From Willaertia magna (taxonomy: Eukaryota > Heterolobosea > Eutetramitea > Acrasida > Naegleriidae), in assembly GCA_902984215.1 (NCBI GenBank), contig CADWAF010000251.1, positions 1 to 45,078 of the forward strand: a stretch of 45,078 nt of DNA. The letters run 5' to 3'. The number at the start of each line of letters is the position of its first letter. Position 1 is the stretch's first letter. This document shows positions 20,888 to 32,700 of the stretch, in pieces. The notes under the pieces were generated by a model. That model had not been told where the DNA came from. It was given only the letters and a program-made list of their open reading frames with translations, and did no database searches. Position numbers and translations under genes: made by a program.

Positions 20888-21382
20888 TTAAACCTTAAAA
20901 TTAAGGAATCTAGCAATTTTCTTCTTATCAGCCTTATTAGTAAGAAATACAGTCTTACCTAATCTATTTATTCTTTTTCTGTTCTTAGACCAAGCGTGAT
21001 GGCGTTTACCTGCTTGTTTTCGTTTAATTTTACCAGAACCTGTTACTCTGAAACGTTTAGCTGCTGCAGATTTAGTTTTTAGTTTTCTTCCTACAGGAGC
21101 TTTTGCGTGTCTAGTGATACGTCTATTACGGATTTGAACATTACTTTGATTTAAAATTGAAGAGACGGAAATACAAGATGATGTTTTTGTGTTAAAAGAA
21201 TTTACTCTATTAAATAATGTTCCTGAATAACATTTAAATATACTAGAATTTAAACTTTTCTTTATCAAATTTGCTATTAAATAAATATTAATATTTTTCA
21301 AATAATTACACAATAATGGAATACCTACACCTCGAAAGCAAATGAGAACATGTTCCAATAATTCTCTGCATTTTTTATTCAT
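20888..21382 (-). CDS. Mitochondrial ribosomal protein bL35m
   Basis: A single-exon gene of 164 residues. The C-terminal 75 residues match bacterial ribosomal protein L35: KLKTKSAAAKRFRVTGSGKIKRKQAGKRHHAWSK is the family signature (KTKKAAAKRFKVTGTGKIKR in bacteria), followed by KTVFLTNKADKKKIARFL. The first 85 residues are basic, poor in acid and rich in Ser/Asn, as in a mitochondrial targeting leader. The protein belongs to the large subunit of the mitochondrial ribosome. The leader is long for the family, and the start could be a later codon, but the first ATG is the only one near the top of the frame. It converges with the small membrane protein gene. Confidence 0.92.
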   Translation of the reverse strand: MNKKCRELLEHVLICFRGVGIPLLCNYLKNINIYLIANLIKKSLNSSIFKCYSGTLFNRVNSFNTKTSSCISVSSILNQSNVQIRNRRITRHAKAPVGRKLKTKSAAAKRFRVTGSGKIKRKQAGKRHHAWSKNRKRINRLGKTVFLTNKADKKKIARFLNFKV

Positions 21383-21561
21383 AAATTTTTAAAAAATAAT
21401 TTTTTGAAGATAATTTTTAAAAATTTCTTTAAAGAAATGAATTGCGGAGAGCCATGGAGCATAACAAAATAAAATTATTGCAAGTTAATATGTTGTTTAT
21501 TTACAATTTTTTAAATCAAAAAAATATATTTACAAAAGGAAAGAATAGTCACTTATTCTTT

Positions 21562-21933
21562 TTAATACTTCTTTCCTGGCTTTCCATAAAAATCTTCAAT
21601 TTTATGATAGAGAGAGGAATAAACTGATTTTTCTTCTTCCTCACTTGGAATTTCTCTCCAATCCATACCCCCAAGACGTTCATATAATTCCTTATTGTTC
21701 TTTCTTTCCCTTTCTCTATCCCATTCTAATGCTGGAGAGGATTTCTCATTATCTTCTTCAATGTGAGTAAACTTAATTGGTTGTTGTTGTGGTTGCTCAG
21801 TTGTTTGTTGCTGTTCAGTTGACATTTCTTCGTTTGCATAAAAGTTATAAAGGCGAGGATGATAAAATCTTTTCTGACCACTGAAAGAACAGGTCTTCAA
21901 AAAGTTTAAAACTGAATTCTTTGATTGTTTCAT
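21562..21933 (-). CDS. Small protein of unknown function, possibly mitochondrial
   Basis: A single-exon frame of 123 residues with an ATG start. Residues 1-30 are basic and hydroxylated with no acid (KQSKNSV, FLKTCSFSGQKRFYHPR), as in a mitochondrial leader. A Gln/Thr-rich linker (about 37-52) follows, then a charged region with DRERERKNNKELYERLGGMDWREI and a tail ending GKPGKKY. The compact helix and the YERLGGMDW motif look conserved, but I do not recognise the family. It lies upstream of bL35m on the same strand. Confidence 0.65.
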   Translation of the reverse strand: MKQSKNSVLNFLKTCSFSGQKRFYHPRLYNFYANEEMSTEQQQTTEQPQQQPIKFTHIEEDNEKSSPALEWDRERERKNNKELYERLGGMDWREIPSEEEEKSVYSSLYHKIEDFYGKPGKKY

Positions 21934-22488
21934 TTCTTTTTTTTCTAATTTTTAATAAATTTACTCAATTACAATTTATGTGTTTAAATACTTTTGGTTA
22001 TAGGATATTATTAAGGAAGGAAGGCGTTGTTGATAACAAGGGAAAAAACTAATTTAGTAAGATTTCCTTATAAACAATTTATCCAATTTTGCAAGCTTAT
22101 CCATTACTTTATATTTTATATTTTTTACTTTTTATTTTTATTGAGCTGGCAAATACAATTGTCAGAATAAAGTTTGTTATTGTAAAACACTTACTATGGT
22201 ATTTAAATGAAAAGACTTTTTAATAATATTCAAAGTTAAAGCTGTAATAAATTGACAGTCCTTATTTAAGATTACTACACGGTTTAAACAAAATTTGAGG
22301 TATAAAATAGATCCAACGAGAAAATTAATGGCTATGGTAAAGTTTTACAAACTTGAAATTTTTTCTCGTTTTGTAGTTTGGTAAGTGTTTTGGAATTTCT
22401 TTTAAGGGATGAAATATGATCGTCATGTAATTTTATTCAAAAACAATTCATTAAAAACTAAAGATTTTCAAAAACCAAAGGATCAACA
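21934..22488. promoter_or_regulatory. Divergent intergenic region, no gene seen
   Basis: About 555 bp between the minus-strand small protein gene and the plus-strand FG-GAP gene. It must carry both promoters. No open frame with an ATG start of useful length or RNA gene is visible. Confidence 0.55.
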
Positions 22489-23208
22489 ATGCTTAGAAGA
22501 AAGAAATTAATAGGTTTTGATTTTAAATTAACGCTGTGTATATTTATAATTATAAATCTTACGATATATTATGTTTCTTGTATCTATCCTTTCAGTGCAG
22601 CTCCTACGATTTATATTGGTAAGTAAATTTTCTTTGTCACAACTCTAATTGTAAAATTTTAATATTATTGTCCAAAACAAATTTCAAAATTGAAATTTAA
22701 TAGCTGCTGGTTATCAAACGCAGGGAGGGTATGTCCAAGATGTGAATGGTGACGGATTGGCAGATATAGTTTTAAGTTACTATCAAAGAGATTATGGTTT
22801 TGCTTCACTGGCTATTTTCATGAATAATGGTAAGTTATTAAAAGCGAATCTTTAAAGAAGGTTAACCTTTCGGAAGGGTGCAATTTTGTTAGACACTTGG
22901 ATCCAGCTACACCTGTTGAGTATTGTCCATACTATTTCGAACAATTGAGAAGGTTGAAGTGGGAAGCAGATCCACCCGTTGTTAACTTAATAATACCACT
23001 TTTAAACACAACAAAAGTAATTGAACTACCATACTTTGAATTTGATCTACCCTCTTTACTACATAATGTTTTCGGAATTGATATAACACCACCTATTGAA
23101 TTCTATAGAAACGGTACAAGAATTGATTATAACGCAATAAGAACAGGAAACACAATCCAACTACTTTCTGCAAATGCAACCCGAACACCAGTGATCATTA
23201 CTCCCTAA
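22489..23208 (+). CDS. Short secreted FG-GAP repeat protein (three exons)
   Basis: Proposed exons are 22489-22618, 22704-22829 and 22877-23208, with GTAAGT donors and all junctions in phase 1, giving 195 residues. The third exon uses the AG at 22875-22876; the later AG at about 22892 would break the frame. Residues 15-40 form a signal peptide or membrane anchor after a basic start (MLRRKK). The second exon encodes one FG-GAP repeat: GGYVQDVNGDGLADIVLSYYQ, with the calcium-binding D-x-N-x-D-G-x-x-D loop of integrin-alpha-type propellers, followed by AIFMNNG. A full propeller needs about seven repeats, so this is a single-repeat remnant or a protein that assembles from several chains. It ends 586 bp before a giant surface adhesin on the same strand. 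Confidence 0.7.
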
Positions 23209-23794
23209 GTGGGTAAAAACTACCGACTTTCCACTCTTACTAATTAGATATTGACACACAAATGCACGATTCCAATTACGCATTTTTTCTTTTATTTTAA
23301 GCTAACTGCATTTCCTTGCCATTATAATATAATTTACCTCCTCTAATAAAGTGCTAACAATAGTCAGTGTTAATAGAATACTTTGATTATCTTGTTGTTT
23401 TCTTGCCAGTGATGACTTTCAGAAGCTGTTACTCTAACGCCAATAACGTACATCTCAAAATTGCCTACCTAAATGATTCGTGGGTAGCATCCACTACTGC
23501 ACTTTGTTGAACAAGTATTGAATTTTATACACTCAGAATAGCCACTTTCAAAACCCATTTTGCCATAACAAAGCCTTTCATGTTGACAATGGATAAAAAA
23601 TAGGTTGTGGGGTTTGCTTTTTACAAATCCATGAATCTCTTGATAAGTAGTTACAGCTATTTTGAATGACACGACGTTAAACAAAGACTTGACGATTGTA
23701 ACTGGCCTAGTATAAAAGCTGCTGTCTCTAATCAACTGAAAAATCACAAAAAAAAACAGTTTCAAATTATTTTTAATTCTTGATTCCAAGATAG
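23209..23794. promoter_or_regulatory. Upstream region of the giant adhesin gene
   Basis: About 590 bp between the FG-GAP gene and the adhesin start. An open frame on the minus strand here has no ATG near its top and I do not call it. The region should include the adhesin promoter; I could not place a core element. Confidence 0.5.
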
Positions 23795-26700
23795 ATGCCT
23801 GAACAAATTACTCTTGGATCTACCACAGCTCATACTAGCTCTATGGGCTTTAACCTTTCTCTATTGAAAGGTGGTACCATAACACAAACAATTTTAGGTG
23901 CAATCATCAGTTCCATGGTTGTTGTCGCTGTAGTAGTGACAATCGTCATGGTTTCAGTTAACGTTGGATTTAACCCACCTAACCCTAAAGATGATTATTT
24001 ACAAGTTTACAAGAATACACTCTATACTATTCAACCTTTATTAAACGATGCAGACCCAGCTCAAAGTAACTTAACTATTTTAAATGCAACCCAACCACAA
24101 TATGGCGCAGTTTATTTGAAGAGTAATACAGAACTAGTTTACATGTCAAACTATTATTATGCTGGTAATGATTCCTTTACTTACACTGTTTCTAATGGTT
24201 TCTTATCCGCTGTCGCAACTATTCATATTACCGTACTCAATCGTCCTCCAGAATTAATTCCATTGTACTATACCGTTAGTAAAAATAGTATCAACAATGT
24301 TTTTGATATTTTTAACTACGTTTCAGATGGTGGAGCAAAAATTACTGATCCTGATGCAGATATCTTAAGTATTGTTAATGTAACTGCTCCAAGTGTTGAA
24401 GGTTCTACTTTTACTTTTAATGACCAAAGAATTTTATATACTCCTCGTCCTGAATTCAACCAAGAAGATACTTTTAATTATACAGTTTCCGATAGAAATA
24501 CAACTGTAACAAATACTATCACTATTAAAATTATTAATGATGCTCCAGTAGCAAGACCAGATTCTTATACTATACCAAAGAATAAAATCGCAATACTTGA
24601 TGTTTTATTAAACGATTATGATCCAAATGGAGATAATATCACTTTAGTTAGAGAAGAAAGTGGTCAAGGAGGTATGGGTTCAGTACTTATTGCAGACGAT
24701 TTAAGATCCATCACTTATATTCCAACAACTACCGCAAAGCCTTACGTAGATGCATTTGATTACTCTATTACTGATTCCGATTTAAAGGCTTCAAGTTATG
24801 TTTTCGTTAGTGTTATTAACACTCCACCAGTAGCAAAAGACGAAACTATTAAGATTCCAAAAAATTCCGAAAATAATACTATTGTATTAACTTATAGTGA
24901 TGCTGATATTTTAGATGTTTTAACTTTATCTATTACAACTCCTCCTGCTCGTGGTTCATATGTTTTAAATAAGAAGGAAACATCAAAGAACGTTTTATAT
25001 TTACAACAAGAATGGGTTGTCATTACTGACAATCAATATAAATTAGAATATACTCCACAAAAAGGTGGTGCATACAGTGATAAGCTCGTTTATAAAGTAA
25101 CTGATGGTTATGACACTGTTTCCGCAACAGTTAATATTGAAGTTGTCAACACTGCTCCAGTTGCAGTTGATGATCATGCAGAATGTGCAAAGAATGGTGA
25201 AATTATTGTTAATGTTTTAGAAAATGATTATGATATTAATGGTGATGCAATTTTATTAGCAACTGAAGGTTTTATTTCTAGATCAGCACATGGTACTTTA
25301 TACAGAATTAATGATACCCATGTCAAATATGTTCCAGACCATGGTTTCTTAGGTCAAGATACTGCAAATTACATTGTTAGAGATACTAGTACTGATGGTT
25401 CTCCATCCTTAACCTCAACAGGTAATTTAATTGTTAAAGTCACAAATACTCCTCCTGTAGCTGTTGATGACTCCCTTACTATTCCAAAAGGTTTAGTTGC
25501 AACCTTAGATATCTTAGTTAACGATTATGATCCAAATGGAGATGATGTATTTTTCAATAATACTGATGGTCAAGTTACCACTCAAGGCATTACCCTTAAA
25601 GTTGTTGCTCCAGTTCAAACTAAAAAGATTTCTGCTCAACAAAATAGACAAACATTAGAATATGCAGCACTCCCTGATTTATACAAAGATTCATTTACTT
25701 ATGCAATTTATGATGTAGATGGAGGTATTTCTAATGTTGCAAGTGTCTCAATTAATATTATTAACACCCCTCCAACCCCAGTTGATGATACTGCTACTAC
25801 TCATTGGAATACATCTGTAGTTGTTGATGTTTTAGCAAATGATAAAGATGAAAATCCAGGTGATTTAGCCAGATTATTTGTAACAAGAGTTGAAGCTATT
25901 AATGTTGGTGCTACTGCATCAATTTTCGAAGGAGGAAAAAAGATTTTAGTCACCCCAACCCTTGGTTTTACAGGTACTTTCCAATTCAGATATTATATTA
26001 GTGACTCATATGATGAAAGTAAAACTTCTGCAACTGTAACTGTTGCTATTACAAATGAAGCTCCTGCACCAGTAGATGATACCGCATCAGTTCATTGGAG
26101 AGATGGTTCAATTGTTATTGATGTTTTAAGCAATGATGTAGATGTTGATCCAATCTTTATTCAATCATTTACTCAACCAGCACATGGACAAGTCGAAAGA
26201 GCAACTATTGGTCAAAAAGATGCATTAAAGTTCACAATTCCTGCAACAGATAAATTCGTTGGTACAGTTACATTCACATATGTTGTGTCAGACAGTCAAT
26301 TAACGGCAACCGCTACCGTTACAGTAACAGTAACAAATGCAGTACCAGTAGCAAATACAGATTCAGCAAATCTCCACTGGAATACTGCTTCTTTCGGTAT
26401 AGATGTATTATCAAACGACAAAGACGATAACTCTGATCCATTAAGTATTGTAAATGTAGATCCAAATCAAATTGTTAAAGGTCAAATTTCAACTGATGGA
26501 AAAACTGTTACATTTAAACCAACAACATTCAAAGGCGAACAAACAATTCCATATACCATCACTGACGGACCTGCAACTGCAACATCATCCATTTTAATTA
26601 CCACAACAAACAACGTTGTTCCACAACCAAAGACTTTAGAATATACTGTACACTGGTCTACACAAACAACTGGTACATCAATTCCATTATTTACTTCAGC

Positions 26701-29700
26701 ATCACCAAGAGATGAAGATGGTGATTTACTTGTTGCAAAGAATTTAGTTCAAGCAACTAATGGTAATGCAGTTTTAAATGCAGCTGATGCAACTACCCCA
26801 CAAACTATTGTATACAAACAAAATGCAAATTATTTAGGTACTGACACTTTCACTTTTGACATTACTGATGGTTTAGATACTGCAACAACAACTGTTAAAT
26901 TTACTATTTACAATAATGAACCTGTTGTTAAACCAGCAGCTGAAACATTCCACTGGAAACAAGCAAAAGACGGAGTAACAAGAGATTCAATTGCATTATG
27001 TCAAGTAACTGACAGTGATAAGGAAGATACCGTCTCTTTAGTTAGTGTTTCAACCATTGACGCACAAACACAAGGTACTATTACAAAATCTGGAAATCAA
27101 GTAACCTTCACTCCAAAATCAGGATTTGTTGGAACTGTAACAATTACTTTAACTTTCACTGATGGTCTCAAACAAGTACCAACTACTTGGTCAATTACCG
27201 TTCAAAATGCTGAACCTGTTGCAACACCTTTCCCAACAACTTTACATTGGTCAACACCTTTCGTTTATGTTGATGTTTTAAGTCAAATTACTGATTCTGA
27301 TTCTGTTGATACCGTAACATTCACAGTTACCTCTGTTGCAACACCTCAAGGAACTCCTTCTTTAGTAACTGTCAATAACAAACAAGTAGTTCAATGGACA
27401 GTCCCAACTACTAATAATATTCCGCAACCAACAGTTGGCGCTACAACCTTTACTATTAGCTATACAGATGGTTGGATAACTAAAACTGCAACTTACCCAG
27501 TAACTGTAACAAATACTGATCCTACTGCTGAAGACGTCACTGTTTCAACTCATTGGAAATCATATGCAGAAGGTATTTTAATTGATGTATTAGCAACCGC
27601 TAAAGATACTGATGCTGAAGATACTGTTACCTTAACTACTAGTCCATTCACTACACCTTCAAATGGTGCTGTTACATTAAAAGACAACAAAGCTTTATAC
27701 AAACCAACTCAAGGTTTCGTAGGAACTGATAGTTTCAAATATAGTGTTACTGACGGCTTAAAGACTATTACAAAGACAGTAACTGTAAACGTTGTAGATG
27801 CAATTCCAGTTTCTAATCCAGATACTGTTTCTGTCCACTGGGCCTCTACAGATGTTCAATTGAATGTTTTATCAAATGACAAAGATGATGATACACAAGA
27901 TATTTTATCTATAGATACAACCACCTTAACCCAACCAACTGCAGGTAGTTCATCAATTGTTGATGCAACTGTTGGTACTGTAAAATATACATTAGCTGCA
28001 AATCCAACTTTAGGAGATGTCACATTTACTTATAAAGCAACTGATGGCGCAAAATCTTCAACAACCCCTGCAACAGTAACAGTCACAATTACTAATACTG
28101 ATAAACCAGTCGCAAATCCATTATCTCAAACGGTACATTGGAGAACTTCCCAAGCTGGAATTACTTATAGTGTTTACAATACTGCTAAAGATTCTAATGG
28201 TGATACTATTACTTTAAGTTTAGTTAGTAATGATAATGGTGCATGTACAATTACTGGTACAGATATCAAAACAATTGCATTCCAACAAACAGCAACTGGA
28301 GATCACGTTTGTACATACAAACTTTCTGATGGTAAAGAAGAAGCACAATCAACTGTTACTACAACTATCACAAATGCTCAACCAACTGCTTCAAATCTTA
28401 ATTATGATTTCCACTTTACTATGTTAGAAACTGGTTTAGAAATTGATTTATCTGAAGTAATTGCAGATACCGATGTTGCTGATGTTGAATTCTTGAAAAT
28501 TAAATCATTCTCTCCATCTGCCCACTTTGGAAATTGCATTACAAAAGTTAGTGATACCAAGTTCAATTATAATCCAAAGAATAGTATTACAGAAAATACT
28601 GATGATACCTTTACTTACACAATAACCGATGGCCAAACAACTTCTGAAACTTATACAATTAGTATTCACATTGGTAGTACAGAAGCAAAATCAACAGATC
28701 AATTATATAAAGTACATTGGAGAACTTATGAAAACGCTGCAACATTCCAATTATTACAAAACGTAACTGAAACTTCTGGTTTGACAAATACTTTAACTAC
28801 CATCACACTCAATCCTGATAAACAAGGAACAGTAACAATTTCTGCAGATAAGAAGTATGTTACTTATAAACCAAAACAAGGTTTTGTAGGTACAGAAAAA
28901 TTCAATGTAGGTTATACAAATGGAGTTGTTAGTCCAACAATTTATGTAACTGTAACTGTTTATGATAACGCTCCAACTGCTCCAGCATTAACTGGTACAA
29001 CTCATTTCCGTGATGAAATTAATATCAATTTATTAGAGAAGACAACTGATGCTGATTCTGAAGATTCTGGTAAATTAACTGCTTCTTTTACAAGTCCTGC
29101 TACCTCTTATGGTACTATTACAACTGTTTCAACAGGTGTAATTAAATTCACACCATCAACCGCTGCAAATGCTCCAATTGGTACTGTCTCTTTCACTTAT
29201 ACAATTACTGATGGTAAACTCTCCACTACTGGTCCTGTTACAATTACAGTAACCAATACTCCTCCAACTACTGGTATTAAATCTTTAAATGTTTTATGGA
29301 GAACATTCAAGAATACTGGTGCAGTTTTCACACCAAAATCATTGTCACCTGTAGATACTGATGCAAATGCAAAGGATATTGCAAATCTTAAAATTTCTTC
29401 CCCAACAACAACCGTTGGTACTGTTTCTCTTGCAACTGATACCATTACAGTACAATACACAACTCAGCCATACAAAGGACCTGTTACTGTTACATATCAA
29501 TTAACTGATGGTGCATCAAATGGTAAAGTAACTGGTACTGTCAATCTTAATGTTTATAATACTAAACCAGTTGCAAATCCAGATACCGCAACTACAAAAT
29601 GGAATGTTGCTCAATTAGATATCCCAGTACTTACTAATGACGTAGATGGTGATAGTGATCCTTTAACTGTTACAAGTGTTACCGATAACTTTGCAACCTC

Positions 29701-32700
29701 AGCTCCAACTATTCAATCTGGAACAACCGTTAGATATTACCCAAAGACTGCCCCATTAGGTACTACTACTTTCACTTATATTGTTTCTGATGGTTTTGAA
29801 ACAGCTGAAGGAAAAGTCACTGTTACAATTACAAACGCAAAACCTGTTGTAAAGAGTTATGATGTAACAAAGAAATGGAATGAAGCAAAACCAGGTTTAG
29901 TATTCAATGTTCTTGCTGATGCAACTGACGCAGATGGAGATTCCCTAACATTGACTTCAGTTTCAAAACTTTCCTCCTCTCTAGAAGGAACTTTAACAAA
30001 TGATGGTTCAAAGATTACTTATACCCCAGCTCAAGGTTATACTGGTACTGTTACTTTAATTACTTATACAATTTCTGATGGTCGTGAAGAATCTACTGGT
30101 ACTATTAAGATCACAGTAACAAATGATGCCCCAACTGCTGATACTACTGCGTACACTTATCACTGGCGTCAAGCATTGGCTGGACAAGCTATTGATTTAA
30201 CTTCAAGATTAACTGATGCAAATAGTGATACTGTTACCATTGTCTCAGTAACTACTCAAAGTACTGCTGCTACAGTTCAATGGAATTCTGGAACAAAAGT
30301 TGTCAATTATAAGACTAAACAAGCTTGGAAAGGTACTGATTCATTCACAGTAACATTCACTGATGGATGGGCACAAAAAACTGCTGTATTCACAGTTCAA
30401 GTAACAAATAATATTCCTGTTATCAAAGCAATTACAAAGACTATCAAACACACTGAAGCATTAAATTATGCTTTAACCATTGTAGGTTCAAGTGATTCAA
30501 GCATTGCACCAACTGATGCAGACACTGCAGATTCTTCATTATTAACTATTTCTTCTATAGGTGTTCCAGCAAAAGGTTCTGCAACAATTTCACAAGACTC
30601 TAAATCAATTACGTTTGCCAATACTGCAGGTAACCTCAACACAGTATCATTCTCTTATTCAATTACTGATGGTTTAGATACAGTCTCAAGTACTATTACA
30701 ATTAATATTGTAGATCAAGCACCAACAGCAAACAACTTTGACAAGACTTATCACTGGTATGTCATCAGAGGCGGAGTAGATATTAATTTATTAACTGGAT
30801 CAAGTGCAAGTGACCCTGATGGAGATACCTTAAAAGTTATTTCTGTAGTTCAACCAACCAATGGTCAAGTAACCCTTAAAGCAGATGCAGCAACAATTAC
30901 TTATACACCACCAACCAACAGAGCTCCAATTAATGATGTAGTTACCTTTAAGATTTCTGACGGAAGCATTTCAATTGATAAAACTCTTAATATCTATATT
31001 ACAAATGCAGCACCAGTTGCAAATCCAGATACTGTTACAAAATTATGGAGAGAAACTTCATTTACTATTTCTCCATTAGATAATGATGTTGATTCAAATT
31101 CTGATCCAATCACAATTACCTCAGCTTCAGGTTCAAAAGGTACCTTGACTATTTCTCAAGATAAGAAGACTATCGCATATAACTATGGTGGAACCAAAGG
31201 TGTTTTCTCTGAAATAATTACCTATACCATTACAGATGGTCCAGCAACTTCCACTTCAACCATCACAATAGATTTCATTAATACTGCCCCAACAACTCAA
31301 GATTTATCTGTATCCACTAAATGGAATTCTGCAGTTGCTGTTACTGGTTTATTAAGCAAATGTACTGATTCAAACAATGATCCATTAACCTTCCAAGGAG
31401 TTGATCCTGCAAGTAAAGGAACAGTTACTGTTACTAACGCTCAATTAGGTGATACTAGTTACACCCCAAGTACTTTAATTACTTATACAAGTAAACCATC
31501 AAATGGTGCATGGTCAACAACAGACTCATTCAATTATAAATGTTCTGATGGTTTAGTAACATCTACAGGAAAAGTTTCAGTAACAATTACTAATACTCCT
31601 CCAACATGTGTAAACAAGGCAAAGACTGTCACAAGAGATTATAACAATCCAAATGTTCAAATTACCTCAGCTGAATTATTAACCGGAGCAACAGATGCAG
31701 ACTCAGATTCCCTTTCCGTTAGTAGCGTAGCTTTAGTAGCAGGTTCTGATAGTCAATCCTCAGTTATCCTACAAGGTTCAAACGTTGTTTTCTCTTATGG
31801 TCCATCCTACTCTGGTGTTCAAACATTTACCTACACTGTCACTGATAAACAACTTACTGCAACCTGTAATTACGTAGTTACAATTGAAAATCCAAAGTTA
31901 ACTTGTGCAGATTATACAATTACATGTTCAAAGAATGATGGTGCAATTGATTTCTCTGCTGATATTAGATCTAAGAACCAAGCACTTAACACTCAAGATT
32001 CCAGTCCAAAGTATTTCACTATCACTAATATTTCACCATTACAACAAGTTGGTACTATTTCATCCTCATTAGTGTATACCCCAACAAAGACTCGTTCATG
32101 TACTGGAAATGTTTGTTACGCAACTTATGATTATAGTAATAGTGCTGGTCAAAAATCAACATGTAAGATTATAATCAACCAATCAAATACTGCTCCAACA
32201 GCTCCAAATTGGTCATACACTTACTCAGCAAGAAGAGATGGAACTCTCTCATACACTTTAGATTACTTAAATGATGCAAATCCTCGTGACACTGATACAG
32301 CAGACACAGTCTCATTAAGTGGTATTCCAAATGTTGGAACCTGTGGTTCAAGTGCTGTAACAAGTATTACAATTTCAAATGGTAAAATTGTTGTTGTTAG
32401 AAATAATAACTTTATTGGAACTTGTTCCTTCACTGTACGTGTTACTGATTCAGATCAATTATCACCATTAACTGCAGATGCCACAGTAACAATTACTTTC
32501 ACTACAACCCCACCAAATGCTGTAGATGATTCTTACACAACTGACTACAATACAGATATTGATATCACTGCTTCAAGTATTTTATCAAATGATTATGATA
32601 ATTTAGGTGGTACTTTCACTGTTAATAGAATTATTTGTCCTGATGCTACTTATTGTACTCATGGTACCCCAACAATTTTAAATCCTTCTGATAATCCAAA

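Noticed and set aside
23469..23789. Minus-strand open frame of 106 codons beside the adhesin start
   Set aside because: It begins with TTG, has no ATG until near its end, and lies six bases from the adhesin start on the other strand. I see no family resemblance.
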